From positions 1-10,133 of the forward strand of contig JAADGA010000076.1 of the NCBI GenBank assembly GCA_013152615.1: DNA of 10,133 bases. The letters run 5' to 3'. A model generated the notes under the pieces. That model saw only the letters and a list, made by a program, of their open reading frames with translations, was not told the DNA's origin and did not search any database. Of this stretch, positions 1-8,266 are shown one piece after another. The position numbers and the translations under genes were made by a program. Origin of the DNA: Alphaproteobacteria bacterium. GTDB taxonomy: Bacteria; Pseudomonadota; Alphaproteobacteria; Sphingomonadales; Emcibacteraceae. How positions within the stretch are numbered: position 1 is the stretch's first letter; every line of letters starts with the position of its first letter.

Positions 1-910
1 GGCAATGATCGTCACGCAGGCTGTAAAACGCCCCGGGCAGCAGCACCGCCACCGTACCCGAAGCCGCCATCGCGCGCACACCGTCCTCGTCAATATATTC
101 CAGATGATCCGCTGACAGCGCCCGATACTGTGCCGCGAGCGTAGCGCCGCCACCATTGGTCAATTGATCCGCATGCAGTTTAATATCAAGGCCGTGTTCC
201 CCCGCCCGGCTCAGTAAATCCTCCAACTGATCGGCGCTAAAGGCAATCTCCTCACAAAAGCCATCGACCGCATCGGCGAGATTTTCCCGGACCACCGCAT
301 CGAGCATATCAGTGCTGACATAATTCAGATAACCGTCGGCATCACCGGCAAATTCCGGCGGCAAGGCGTGGGCGCCAAGGAAAGTCGTCACCACATCAAC
401 ATCGGCCCCTGACCCTAATTTTCGCGCCACTCTGAGCATTTTCAGTTCGGTTTCGATATCAAGACCGTAGCCCGATTTGATCTCGACCGTGGTCACGCCG
501 CTGTGGCACAGCCGGGTCAGACGCTTTTTGGCCAAATCATATAAATCCGCCGCGCTCGCCGCCCGGGTCGCACGCACCGTTGACAGGATGCCGCCACCGT
601 CACGGGCAATATCGGCGTAGCTTGCCCCGTGCAGCCGTTGCTCAAATTCCATAACCCGGCTGCCGCCATAAACCAGATGGGTGTGACAGTCGATCAACCC
701 CGGAGTGAGATAGCTCCCGCCAGCGGAAATAACCTCGACATCAGCGGAAAGTGCCGGTAAATCCTGCGCCCGGCCGATCCAGTCAATCCGGCCCGCATGC
801 ACCGCAATCGCACCGTCCGCTATCATACCATAAGGCTGATCCCCCCCGACCATGGTCAGCAGGGTGACGTCCTGCCACAGCCGGTCCCATTCTGTGCCTG
901 ATTTCATCAT
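1..910 (-). CDS. hutI: Imidazolonepropionase HutI (partial, C-terminus outside window)
   Basis: This is the N-terminal 303 residues of imidazolonepropionase, the amidohydrolase-superfamily enzyme that opens 4-imidazolone-5-propionate to N-formimino-L-glutamate, the third step of histidine breakdown in the cytoplasm. Seen in the translation: a beta-sandwich N-terminal part, then GLIDCHTHLVYGGSR at about residues 71-85 with the metal-binding HxH (His76, His78), the segment EIKSGYGLD (about 143-151), TTFLGAHALP (about 175-184) and KLHADQLTN (about 244-252) carrying a further metal-ligand histidine. The family is about 400 residues long, so roughly 100 residues lie beyond the left edge. The start is ATG at 910; a second ATG follows directly at 907, but an AAGGA at 919-923 is 8 nt from the first. 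It diverges from hutU, the enzyme of the preceding step. The frame is open with no damage. Identification is firm. Confidence 0.96.
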   Translation of the reverse strand, partial: MMKSGTEWDRLWQDVTLLTMVGGDQPYGMIADGAIAVHAGRIDWIGRAQDLPALSADVEVISAGGSYLTPGLIDCHTHLVYGGSRVMEFEQRLHGASYADIARDGGGILSTVRATRAASAADLYDLAKKRLTRLCHSGVTTVEIKSGYGLDIETELKMLRVARKLGSGADVDVVTTFLGAHALPPEFAGDADGYLNYVSTDMLDAVVRENLADAVDGFCEEIAFSADQLEDLLSRAGEHGLDIKLHADQLTNGGGATLAAQYRALSADHLEYIDEDGVRAMAASGTVAVLLPGAFYSLRDDHC

Positions 911-1039
911 ATAAATATTCCTTGGTCTTCATTCCACGATAATTCTAGCATGAAACGGCCCGCTCTGGCTTTTTTATTTGATTTTCCGGCCAAAAATGTC
1001 AATAGTAGAAGCCCCATTGTATAGACAGGTTTATACCAG
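911..1039. promoter_or_regulatory. hutI-hutU divergent promoter region
   Basis: This 129-bp gap separates two divergently transcribed hut genes and must hold both promoters. For hutI (minus strand) there is a perfect -35 hexamer TTGACA at 997-1002, followed after 18 nt by AATAAA (973-978, 4 of 6 to TATAAT); an alternative is an extended -10 TGCTAGAAT at 942-950 with no good -35. For hutU (plus strand) the best pair is weak: TTGATT at 978-983 and AATAGT at 1001-1006 with a 17-nt spacer, which would place the transcript start near 1013, just ahead of the two operator-like sites. The hexamers are seen in the sequence; their use as promoters is inference. Confidence 0.5.
1019..1036 (+). promoter_or_regulatory. 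Tandem HutC-type operators upstream of hutU
   Basis: Two exact matches to GTNTANAC, the operator consensus described for the HutC subfamily of GntR regulators, lie at 1019-1026 (GTATAGAC) and 1029-1036 (GTTTATAC). Their first bases are 10 bp apart, about one helical turn, so two repressor dimers could bind on the same face. The first is flanked by T and A, which extends its dyad to TGTATAGACA. The second ends 3 bp before the hutU ATG. HutC is known to repress hut genes and to be released by urocanate, the product of HutH. Its gene is not in this window. Confidence 0.68.
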
Positions 1040-2707
1040 ATGACTGACCGGATTAATTCCCGTATAATCACCGCGCCGACCGGCACCACCCTCACCGCCA
1101 AAAGCTGGGCGACCGAGGCCCCGATGCGCATGCTGATGAATAACCTTGACCCGGCGGTGGCCGAACATCCGGAATCGCTGGTGGTGTATGGCGGTATTGG
1201 CCGGGCGGCGCGCAACTGGGCCTGTTATGACCAGATTATTGCCAGCCTGAAACAGCTTGAACAGGATCAGACCCTGCTGATCCAGAGCGGCAAACCGGTC
1301 GGCGTCTTCCGCACTCACAAAAATGCTCCGCGCGTGTTGATCGCCAATTCAAATCTGGTACCGCACTGGGCCACCTGGGATCATTTTAATGACCTCGATA
1401 AAAAAGGCCTGATGATGTACGGCCAGATGACTGCGGGTAGTTGGATCTATATCGGCAGTCAGGGCATTGTTCAGGGGACCTATGAAACCTTTGTCGAAAT
1501 GGGCCGACAGCATTTTGGCGGCAGCCTCGGCGGCAAATGGATATTGACGGCGGGTCTTGGCGGCATGGGCGGTGCCCAACCGCTGGCCGCGACCATGGCC
1601 GGGGCCAGCATGATTGCGATTGAATGTCAGCCGGACCGGATTGCCGCCCGGATTGCCACCGGCTATCTCGACCACAGAGCCGACAGTATAGAGCAGGCGA
1701 TTGATATGATCACGCAGGCGACCCTGACCGGCAAGCCGGTTTCGGTCGGCCTGCTCGGCAATGCCGCAGAGATCATGCCGGAGATGATCAGGCGCGGCAT
1801 CCGGCCGGATGCGGTCACCGACCAGACCTCGGCCCATGATCCTGCCAATGGCTATCTACCGATCGGCTGGACGGTGGATCAATGGCAAAGCAAACGGGAA
1901 AGTGATCCAAAGGCGGTTGAGGTGGCGGCAAAGGCGGCGATGGCGGTTCATGTCCGCGCCATGCTCCACTATCATGACATCGGCATTCCGACCTTTGATT
2001 ACGGCAATAATATCCGTCAGGTCGCCTTTGATCAGGGGGTTGAGAATGCCTTTGATTTTCCGGGATTTGTCCCGGCCTATGTCCGGCCATTATTCTGCCG
2101 GGGCATCGGCCCGTTCCGCTGGGTGGCGCTCAGCGGTGACCCGGAAGACATTTATAAGACCGATCGGAAGGTCAAGGAGCTGATCCCGGATAATCCCGGT
2201 CTGCATAACTGGCTTGATCTGGCACAGGAACGGATTGCGTTTCAGGGGCTACCGGCACGGATTTGCTGGGTCGGTCTGGGTGAGCGTCACCGGCTCGGTC
2301 TCGCCTTCAATGAAATGGTCCGGTCCGGTGAGCTGAAAGCACCGGTGGTTATTGGCCGCGATCATCTCGACAGTGGGTCGGTCGCAAGCCCGAACCGCGA
2401 AACCGAAAATATGAAAGACGGTTCGGACGCGGTCTCCGACTGGCCGCTGCTCAATGCATTACTCAATACCGCGAGCGGTGCCACATGGGTCAGCTTTCAT
2501 CACGGCGGCGGCGTCGGTATCGGCTATTCCCAGCATGCCGGTCTGGTGATCGTTGCCGACGGCAGCGATGAAGCCGCTGAAAAACTGGGCCGGGTATTAT
2601 GGAATGATCCGGCAACAGGCGTCATGCGTCACGCGGATGCGGGCTATGATATTGCCATTGACTGCGCGCGCGAAAACGGCCTTGATCTGCCGATGATTAC
2701 GGGATAG
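1040..2707 (+). CDS. hutU: Urocanate hydratase (urocanase) HutU
   Basis: Urocanase adds water to urocanate to give 4-imidazolone-5-propionate, the second step of histidine catabolism, using a tightly bound NAD+ as electrophile in the cytoplasm. The 555-residue protein is full length for the family. Seen: the conserved opening GTTLTAKSW (about 15-23) and [13 protein letters not shown] (about 48-60), a glycine-rich nucleotide-binding loop GLGGMGGAQ at 172-180, the stretch YGNNIRQ (about 321-327), GPFRW with Arg361, the conserved cysteine in [11 protein letters not shown] (Cys409), and [16 protein letters not shown] (486-501). The start ATG at 1040 gives the expected short leader, but the ribosome-binding site is poor (AGG at 1027-1029), and one HutC-type operator sits between it and the start. 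It is the first gene of a rightward operon with hutH 10 bp after its stop. Confidence 0.97.
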   Translation: MTDRINSRIITAPTGTTLTAKSWATEAPMRMLMNNLDPAVAEHPESLVVYGGIGRAARNWACYDQIIASLKQLEQDQTLLIQSGKPVGVFRTHKNAPRVLIANSNLVPHWATWDHFNDLDKKGLMMYGQMTAGSWIYIGSQGIVQGTYETFVEMGRQHFGGSLGGKWILTAGLGGMGGAQPLAATMAGASMIAIECQPDRIAARIATGYLDHRADSIEQAIDMITQATLTGKPVSVGLLGNAAEIMPEMIRRGIRPDAVTDQTSAHDPANGYLPIGWTVDQWQSKRESDPKAVEVAAKAAMAVHVRAMLHYHDIGIPTFDYGNNIRQVAFDQGVENAFDFPGFVPAYVRPLFCRGIGPFRWVALSGDPEDIYKTDRKVKELIPDNPGLHNWLDLAQERIAFQGLPARICWVGLGERHRLGLAFNEMVRSGELKAPVVIGRDHLDSGSVASPNRETENMKDGSDAVSDWPLLNALLNTASGATWVSFHHGGGVGIGYSQHAGLVIVADGSDEAAEKLGRVLWNDPATGVMRHADAGYDIAIDCARENGLDLPMITG

Positions 2708-2717
2708 GGATGACGAT

Positions 2718-4262
2718 ATGAGCCATATTAGTGACACTGTCTTTACCCTCCATCCCGGTGAAATGTCACTGGCGGATTTACGAATACTTTACCGTAATCC
2801 ACTGCAAATAAGGCTGGATAATAGCGCCATTCCGGCAATCGAACGCTCGCGGGATATGGTTGAGGATATTATCGCCCGGGGACAGACCGCTTATGGCATC
2901 AACACCGGATTTGGCCTTTTGGCCCGTACCGGCATTGCCGACGACAAGCTGGAGGAGTTGCAGAAAAATCTGGTGCTCAGCCACAGCACCGGGGTTGGCA
3001 AATTCCTGCCGGATAATGTGGTCCGGCTGATTTATGCCTTGAAAATATCCAGCCTCTCTCAGGGATATTCCGGCATCCGCGTTGGCACCATCCGGGCGCT
3101 GATTGATTTTGTCAATGCCGGGCTGATCGCCTGCATCCCGGAAAAAGGCTCGGTCGGGGCGTCGGGCGATCTGGCGCCGCTGGCCCATATGACCTTGCCG
3201 TTGATGGGTGAAGGCTATGTCAGGATGGATGGCAGGAAAATTCTGGCGGCGGACGCGTTGAAAAAAAGCGGCCTGTCGCCGATCACCCTCGGGGCCAAGG
3301 AGGGGCTGGCCTTTCTCAACGGCACTCAGGTCTCGACCGCGCTCGCGCTTGCCGGACTGTTTCAGGCCGAAGATATTTTTGCCGCCGCCGTGGTTGCCGG
3401 CGCGATGAGCATTGAGGCGCTGATGGCGAGCCGCACCCCGTTTGATCCGCGCATTCATGCCGCCCGCCGCCAGCCCGGCCAGATGACCGTGGCACCAAAA
3501 TATCTCGCCCTGCTCAAAGGCAGCGGCATCATGAAATCCCACGCGGATTGTGCCAAGGTACAGGACCCCTATTCGCTGCGCTGTCAGCCTCAGGTGATGG
3601 GGGCGTGCCTTGATATTATCAATAATGCCGCGTGCACGCTGGAAATTGAAGCCAATGCCACCACCGACAAGCCGTTGATATTTGACTGCGGTGATGTCCT
3701 GTCCGGTGGTAATTTTCACGCCGAGCCGGTGGCGTTTGCCGCCGACAGTCTGGCCCTTGCCATCAGCGAAATTGCCGCGATCTCGGAACGACGGGTCGCG
3801 GTGCTGATTGATCCGGCCATGAGCGATCTGCCAGCGTTTCTGGTGAAAAACAGCGGGGTAAATTCCGGCTTTATGATTGCCCAGGTGACGGCGGCGGCGC
3901 TTGTATCGGAAAACAAAACCCTCGCCCATCCGTCAAGCGTTGACAGCATCCCGACCAGCGCCAATCAGGAGGATCATGTCAGCATGGCGACCTTTGGCGC
4001 GCGACGGCTGGGTGATATGGCCTTTAACAGTGCCACCGTCATTGCCATTGAACTGCTGGCCGCCGCTCAGGGGGTTGACCTGCGCGCGCCGAAGAAAACC
4101 TCTGCCATCCTGCAGCAAATGCACGGCAAAATCCGCGGGAAAGTCAATTATTACGACCGGGACCGCTATTTTGCCCCGGATATCGAGGCGGTAACCCGCT
4201 TGGTCAGTGACGGGGTTTTCTCCGGCCCGGTTATGGATATTCTGCCGTCAGGAAAGCGGTGA
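2718..4262 (+). CDS. hutH: Histidine ammonia-lyase (histidase) HutH
   Basis: Histidase removes ammonia from L-histidine to give urocanate, the committing step of the pathway and the source of the inducer in HutC-controlled systems. The 514-residue protein matches the usual length. Seen: YGINTGFG (59-66) with the catalytic-loop tyrosine; [15 protein letters not shown] (144-158), whose Ala148-Ser149-Gly150 triad cyclises to the MIO electrophile; [14 protein letters not shown], and the later QEDHVSM segment, both characteristic of aromatic amino-acid lyases. [11 protein letters not shown] favours histidase over phenylalanine ammonia-lyase. The start at 2718 is supported by AGGGA at 2706-2710, which overlaps the hutU stop codon, so translation is probably coupled to hutU. 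An ATG at 2710 reaches a stop after two codons and can be dismissed. Its stop overlaps the possible GTG start of hutG. Confidence 0.97.
   Translation: MSHISDTVFTLHPGEMSLADLRILYRNPLQIRLDNSAIPAIERSRDMVEDIIARGQTAYGINTGFGLLARTGIADDKLEELQKNLVLSHSTGVGKFLPDNVVRLIYALKISSLSQGYSGIRVGTIRALIDFVNAGLIACIPEKGSVGASGDLAPLAHMTLPLMGEGYVRMDGRKILAADALKKSGLSPITLGAKEGLAFLNGTQVSTALALAGLFQAEDIFAAAVVAGAMSIEALMASRTPFDPRIHAARRQPGQMTVAPKYLALLKGSGIMKSHADCAKVQDPYSLRCQPQVMGACLDIINNAACTLEIEANATTDKPLIFDCGDVLSGGNFHAEPVAFAADSLALAISEIAAISERRVAVLIDPAMSDLPAFLVKNSGVNSGFMIAQVTAAALVSENKTLAHPSSVDSIPTSANQEDHVSMATFGARRLGDMAFNSATVIAIELLAAAQGVDLRAPKKTSAILQQMHGKIRGKVNYYDRDRYFAPDIEAVTRLVSDGVFSGPVMDILPSGKR
4250..4256 (+). promoter_or_regulatory. 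Ribosome-binding site that selects the hutG start
   Basis: AGGAAAG lies at the very end of hutH. It is 8 nt from the ATG at 4265 but only 2 nt from the upstream in-frame GTG at 4259. The spacing favours ATG 4265 as the real start of hutG, although the GTG would give a GTGA overlap with the hutH stop. Confidence 0.6.
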
Positions 4263-4264
4263 TC

Positions 4265-5062
4265 ATGGGGGCTTACCGTTTCAGTCCGGGCGATGGTCCG
4301 CTGCTGGTCACGGTCCCCCATGCCGGTACCCGGCTGAGCGCGGAAATTGGCGCGAAATTAACGGCGAACGGCCGCCGGATTGCCGATACCGACTGGGATG
4401 TTGATATCCTGTATAATTTCCTGAATGAATTTAACGCCTCCTGCCTTGTCGCCAACCATAGCCGTTATGTCATCGACCTTAACCGCGCGGACGACGGCGC
4501 GGCGCTTTATCCCGGACACAGTGAGACCGGGTTATGTCCGGTGACGTCCTTTGACGGGCAGCCGCTTTACCGGGCAGGACAGCAACCGGACTCCGCAGAA
4601 ATTCAGCACCGGAAAGAGCTTTACTGGCAGCCTTACCATGATAAAATCCGGATCGAGCTTGAGCGGATAAAGCATAAATTCGGCTATGCCCTGCTGTGGG
4701 ATGCCCATTCAATTAAATCCCGGGTACCGCGGTTCTTTGACGGCCTGCTGCCCGACCTCAACCTCGGCACCGCAAACGGGGGCAGCTGCGAGCGCACTCT
4801 GGCCGAAGGGCTGTTTGCCATCGCGAAAAAATCCGGCTACAGCGCAGTGCTGAATGGCCGCTTCAAGGGCGGTTATATCACCCGCCATTACGGCGACCCG
4901 GCACAGAATATCCACGCCGTCCAGCTCGAAATATCCCAGACAGCCTATATGACGCAAGGCATGCTCTGCCCGGACCGGGCCGACAAGCTACGCCCGGTGC
5001 TTAAATCAATGCTGGAATATCTAACCGGATATATTGAAAATACCGTCGAGGAAAATAAATAA
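4265..5062 (+). CDS. hutG: N-formylglutamate deformylase (N-formylglutamate amidohydrolase) HutG
   Basis: This zinc-type amidohydrolase family (FGase) splits N-formyl-L-glutamate into glutamate and formate, the last step of the five-step histidine route. Seen in the 265-residue product: PLLVTVPHAGTRL near the N-terminus, DTDWDVDILYNF (about 41-52), NHSRYVIDLNR, LYPGHSETGLCP, YWQPYH, LLWDAHSIKSRVPR, LPDLNLGT and NGRFKGGYITRHYG, all conserved across the family. The same symbol hutG is used in some bacteria for an unrelated arginase-like formiminoglutamase; this is not that protein. The route therefore needs formiminoglutamate deiminase (HutF), which is not in the window. I place the start at ATG 4265 from ribosome-binding-site spacing; GTG 4259 is the alternative and would add two residues. 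The last 42 bp overlap the 3' end of the opposing transporter gene. Confidence 0.93.
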   Translation: MGAYRFSPGDGPLLVTVPHAGTRLSAEIGAKLTANGRRIADTDWDVDILYNFLNEFNASCLVANHSRYVIDLNRADDGAALYPGHSETGLCPVTSFDGQPLYRAGQQPDSAEIQHRKELYWQPYHDKIRIELERIKHKFGYALLWDAHSIKSRVPRFFDGLLPDLNLGTANGGSCERTLAEGLFAIAKKSGYSAVLNGRFKGGYITRHYGDPAQNIHAVQLEISQTAYMTQGMLCPDRADKLRPVLKSMLEYLTGYIENTVEENK

Positions 5063-6400
5063 AACCCCGATCGGCACCAGAAACCGGACCAGCAGGAACC
5101 AGATTTTAAACACAACTGATCCGCCCATACCCATTTCTTCCAGCGTTAGCGATCGCTTGATCGACCAGCCGATAAAAATCGCCACCAACATGCCGTTCAG
5201 CACCATAAAGACATTGGCCGAAAAGAACTCTATCACCTGCTCAATATTCATACCGTGAAAGCGGCCAATGAAGCCGAGCGGATGAACATCTTTTAATATA
5301 TTACTCGACATCGCGACAAAAATACCCACGACCCAGAAGGCGGCCCCGGTGTAAAGGGCGGCACGGGCGCGTTTGAATTTACCCCGCTCCGATAATTCCG
5401 CCACCATTGGTTCAAGCAGGGAAATAGTCGATGTGATCGCGGCAAAAGCCAGCAACAGAAAAAACAATACCCCGAAAATCTGGCCGATCCAGCCCATATC
5501 ATTAAAGACAATCGGCAGGGTAACAAACACCAGACCCGGTCCCGACGCATTCTCGACCCCGAAAGAGAAGACAATCGGAAAGATGGCAAAACCCGCAAGC
5601 AAGGCGACAAAGGTATCGGCGATAGCGACCCCGACCGCCATTTTCGGAATGGAAATATCCTTGGTCAGATAAGAACCGTAAACCATGATGGCCCCACTAC
5701 CCAGCGACAGCGAGAAGAACGCCTGCCCTGCGGCCAACAACACCAGTTTTGGCGTAATCTTGGAGAAATCAGGCTCAAACATAAAGCGGAGGCTGCGCAT
5801 GAAATCGCCGGTAAAGGAGGCATAAAGCACCAGCACAATCAGGATGACAAACAGCGCCGGCATCAATATCTCCACCGATTTTTCCAGACCTGATTTCAAG
5901 CCGCGGGCGACAATGGCGACGGTAATGCCGATGGATACTGTCATCCAGAAAATCTGCTCACCCGGGCTTGCCAGCAATGTATGAAAAATTTTGGCCGATT
6001 CGCCGTCCTGTAAATTATTGAATGAGCCGATGGCGGTATTGACCGCATAATCGAGGGTCCAGCCAGCCACGACCGAATAAAAAGTCAGAATACCCAGCGG
6101 CACCAGCAGATAGGACCAGCCCAGCGCCTGCCATAATTTATGCGCTCTGGTGGTGCCAAAGCTTTGAATGGCGCTCAGCGGCGGTTTTTGCGCACTGCGC
6201 CCGATCATAAGTTCACTCATCAGCAGCGGAATCCCGAAGATCACCACAATCACCAGATAGATCAGTACAAAAGCGCCGCCGCCATTTTCGGCAACGATGT
6301 AAGGAAAGCGCCAGATATTGCCGAGTCCGACCGCACTGCCGACCGCCGCCAGCAGAAAAGTAAAGCTCGATGTCCAGTGTTCATGTTTTGCCGCTTGCAT
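5021..6400 (-). CDS. Sodium-dependent NSS (SLC6/LeuT-type) amino-acid transporter
   Basis: A 459-residue inner-membrane protein of the neurotransmitter:sodium symporter family, which imports amino acids with Na+. Seen: the TM1 signature GSAVGLGNIWRFPY (21-34) followed by ENGGGAF (38-44), the TM6 motif GQAFFSLSLGSGAIMVYGSY (225-244), and the TM8 Na+-site region AAITSTIS (320-327). I count about eleven hydrophobic spans, the last ending near the C-terminus, which fits the 11-TM subgroup common in bacteria. The position matching Asn21 of LeuT is Ser22 here. The start ATG is 11 nt past the synthetase stop, with AGGGA at 6409-6413 overlapping that stop, so the two are an operon and probably translationally coupled. 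Substrate cannot be read from sequence; bacterial relatives carry leucine, tryptophan, tyrosine or methionine. The hut neighbours make histidine a possibility only. Confidence 0.93.
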   Translation of the reverse strand: MQAAKHEHWTSSFTFLLAAVGSAVGLGNIWRFPYIVAENGGGAFVLIYLVIVVIFGIPLLMSELMIGRSAQKPPLSAIQSFGTTRAHKLWQALGWSYLLVPLGILTFYSVVAGWTLDYAVNTAIGSFNNLQDGESAKIFHTLLASPGEQIFWMTVSIGITVAIVARGLKSGLEKSVEILMPALFVILIVLVLYASFTGDFMRSLRFMFEPDFSKITPKLVLLAAGQAFFSLSLGSGAIMVYGSYLTKDISIPKMAVGVAIADTFVALLAGFAIFPIVFSFGVENASGPGLVFVTLPIVFNDMGWIGQIFGVLFFLLLAFAAITSTISLLEPMVAELSERGKFKRARAALYTGAAFWVVGIFVAMSSNILKDVHPLGFIGRFHGMNIEQVIEFFSANVFMVLNGMLVAIFIGWSIKRSLTLEEMGMGGSVVFKIWFLLVRFLVPIGVLFIFLDGIFNISG

Positions 6401-6411
6401 ATTATAAATCC

Positions 6412-8225
6412 CTATTGATTATTTTTTATCGTCACGTGAAACGTATATTGGGCCATGATACGCTTGATCTTCTCAATTGTTTTTTGCGTAGCATTTGACT
6501 CAAATATAATAGTGACCACAGTACCATATGTCCGGTCCGGGTCCACCGAAATAACCGGCGTGAGACCAAAAGCGGCGACAACATCATGCACCACCCGCCG
6601 GATCGCGTCCCGTTTCAGATCAGGCTTGAATATTTTCCCAACCGCCGTCAGCGGCAGAGCCGCCACCAGATAAATTTCTTTGGGGACTGCGGCCTGTTCA
6701 GCAATATGTTTTTTGGCAAATTCAATCAGCCCGGACGGCTCACAGGTCTGCCCCGGCCTGAGTACGACGTACGCCACCGGCACCTCACCGGCATGGCGGT
6801 CCGGTTTGCCGACGGCGGCGACTTCGCGCACCGCATCATGTTTGATCAGTGCGTTTTCAATCACCGCCGGGTCAATATTATGGCCACCACGGATGATCAG
6901 TTCTTTGGTGCGGCCGGTGAGCCAGAAATAGCCCTGTGCGTCCTGTCGGCCCATATCACCGGTATTAAACCAGTCCTCGAGCCATATTCCGACATTGTCC
7001 TGCGGCTGCAGATAGCCGCTGAAAATATTTGGTCCCCGCAGTATAACCGTGCCAATCTCGTCGGTTTCACAGGGCCGAATATATTCCCCCGCAGCATCAA
7101 GAATAACTGCTGCTGATAAGGCAGGCGCAGACCGACCGAGCCCGCCCGGCGTTCGCCGTACAGCGGGTTGCAGCTGCTGACGCAGGTGCCTTCGGTCATG
7201 CCGTAACCTTCTATCAGGACAATCCCGGTCGCCGCCTCAAACCGGCCAATAATGTCCCGGGGCATCGGTGCCGCGCCACAAATTGCCAGCCGCAGTGCCG
7301 AGATATCGGCACCGCCAACAGGAACCTGTAACAACATGCTGTAAATGGTTGGCACCCCGCTAAAAAATGTTACCCGGTATTTTGCAATGATCTGCCAGAA
7401 ATTCACTATCAGATCCGGTGTCCTGAAGCCTGCCGGGGTGGCAATCACCACCGTGGCCCCGCGAAGAAAACAGACAAGGCCGGTCAGAATGGCCCCGTTG
7501 ACATGAAATAACGGCAGGCCGCACAAGCCGTCCTCAGGCATCAGCCTGATCGCCAGATCGGTCATCATTGCGGTGGCTAGCTCGTTATAATGGCTGTGCC
7601 GGGCCATTTTCGGCGCGCCGGTGGTGCCGCCGGTATGAAACAGGGCGCAGATATCCTGCGGCTGAAACCGGCGCGCACTATCAAGCCTGTCGGCGCGGTA
7701 GCGATCAATTATTTCCTCATAGTGAAGCACGAATGCTATTGGGTTCTCACCGTTATCCAACTGTATGATATGACGCAGGGTCGGCACCTGCTCCCTGATC
7801 TGCGATAATTTCTCTGCGGTCATCAGACTGGCTTCAATCACCAGAATGCGTGACCGGGCTGCGGTCATGATAGCAATGATATGATCACTATCCAGCTGCG
7901 GATTAATCGGGTTGGCAATACCGGCGGCCTCAGCCCCCCACAGGATATAATGGGTTTCGGGCAGATTGGGCAGAAGATAGGAAACAACATCACCGGACCT
8001 GATGCCAAGGTCATGGAACAGATTGGCGGTCCGGGTCAGGCGGGCGAACAACTGCGCATAGGAAATCTCGATGGCCGCCTCAGCCACCCGGCCGGTCCGG
8101 AGGAAATAAAAAGCGATCTTTTCCGGCATCCGCTCTGCGGTTCGCCCGATCAACTCATAGGTCGACCGAAGCCCCGCCAGACGATGGTCCAGCGTAACCT
8201 CTTCCAATTTTGCTATATCCTGCAC
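6412..8225 (-). pseudogene. Acyl-CoA synthetase (AMP-binding, long/medium-chain type), frameshifted
   Basis: This gene would encode an about 603-residue adenylate-forming acyl-CoA synthetase, which activates a carboxylic acid with ATP and joins it to CoA. The first part reads from 8225 to about 7110 and shows the phosphate-binding loop HTGGTTGAPK (197-206), LPLFHVNGA (237-245) and the A5 motif YGMTEGT (341-347). After RLPYQQ (residue 372) homology jumps to another frame, from about 7107 to 6412: VILDAAGEYIRP, LRGPNIFSGY, FNTGD, GYFWLTGRTKELIIRGGHNID and the C-terminal PLTAVGKIFKP with the expected catalytic lysine. The net change is one base lost or two gained. All motifs on both sides are intact, so the break is recent or a sequence error. 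If real, the first frame runs on with unrelated residues to 6897. The GTG at 8225 is the first usable conventional start but lies far from the ribosome-binding site. Substrate is unknown. Confidence 0.85.
7105..7115 (-). other. Frameshift junction in the acyl-CoA synthetase
   Basis: On the coding strand, three tandem CAG triplets (7107-7115) are followed by TTATTCTTGATGC. The upstream frame reads Gln-Gln-Gln and then unrelated residues; the downstream homologous frame begins Ala-Val-Ile-Leu-Asp across the same bases. The shift therefore falls in or right beside the short CAG repeat, a plausible site for replication slippage or an assembly error. Confidence 0.75.
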
Positions 8226-8243
8226 AGACTGAATGCTGATTTA

Positions 8244-8252
8244 TCCCTCCCC
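8244..8252 (-). promoter_or_regulatory. Strong ribosome-binding site of the acyl-CoA synthetase gene
   Basis: GGGGAGGGA on the minus strand is the best ribosome-binding site in the window. An in-frame TAA lies just downstream of it, so translation must begin after that. The GTG at 8225 is 18 nt away, too far, while an in-frame ATT at 8232-8234 is 9 nt away, the usual distance. Either an ATT start is used, or a start codon has been altered. Confidence 0.55.
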
Positions 8253-8266
8253 GGAAATCACTCGGT

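Noticed and set aside
907..1215. Minus-strand open frame spanning the hutI-hutU gap and the hutU start
   Set aside because: It runs opposite the conserved hutU N-terminus and through the promoter region; it has no recognisable protein features.
2778..3929. Long open frame of 383 codons on the minus strand across hutH
   Set aside because: It lies fully antisense to a well-conserved hutH, has a low-complexity composition rich in Arg, Gly and His typical of shadow frames, and matches no family I know.
6412..6954. Treating the C-terminal synthetase piece as a separate 180-residue gene
   Set aside because: Homologous coding sequence in that frame continues upstream of its ATG to about 7107, directly joining the other fragment, so it is part of one broken gene.
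7105..7115. Programmed ribosomal frameshifting in the synthetase
   Set aside because: There is no slippery heptamer, no obvious internal Shine-Dalgarno at the proper distance and no strong downstream hairpin; the family is not known to be recoded.
6586..7116. Plus-strand open frame of 176 codons opposite the synthetase
   Set aside because: It is antisense to conserved acyl-CoA synthetase motifs (the TGD and GRTKELIIRGGHN regions) and has no family resemblance.
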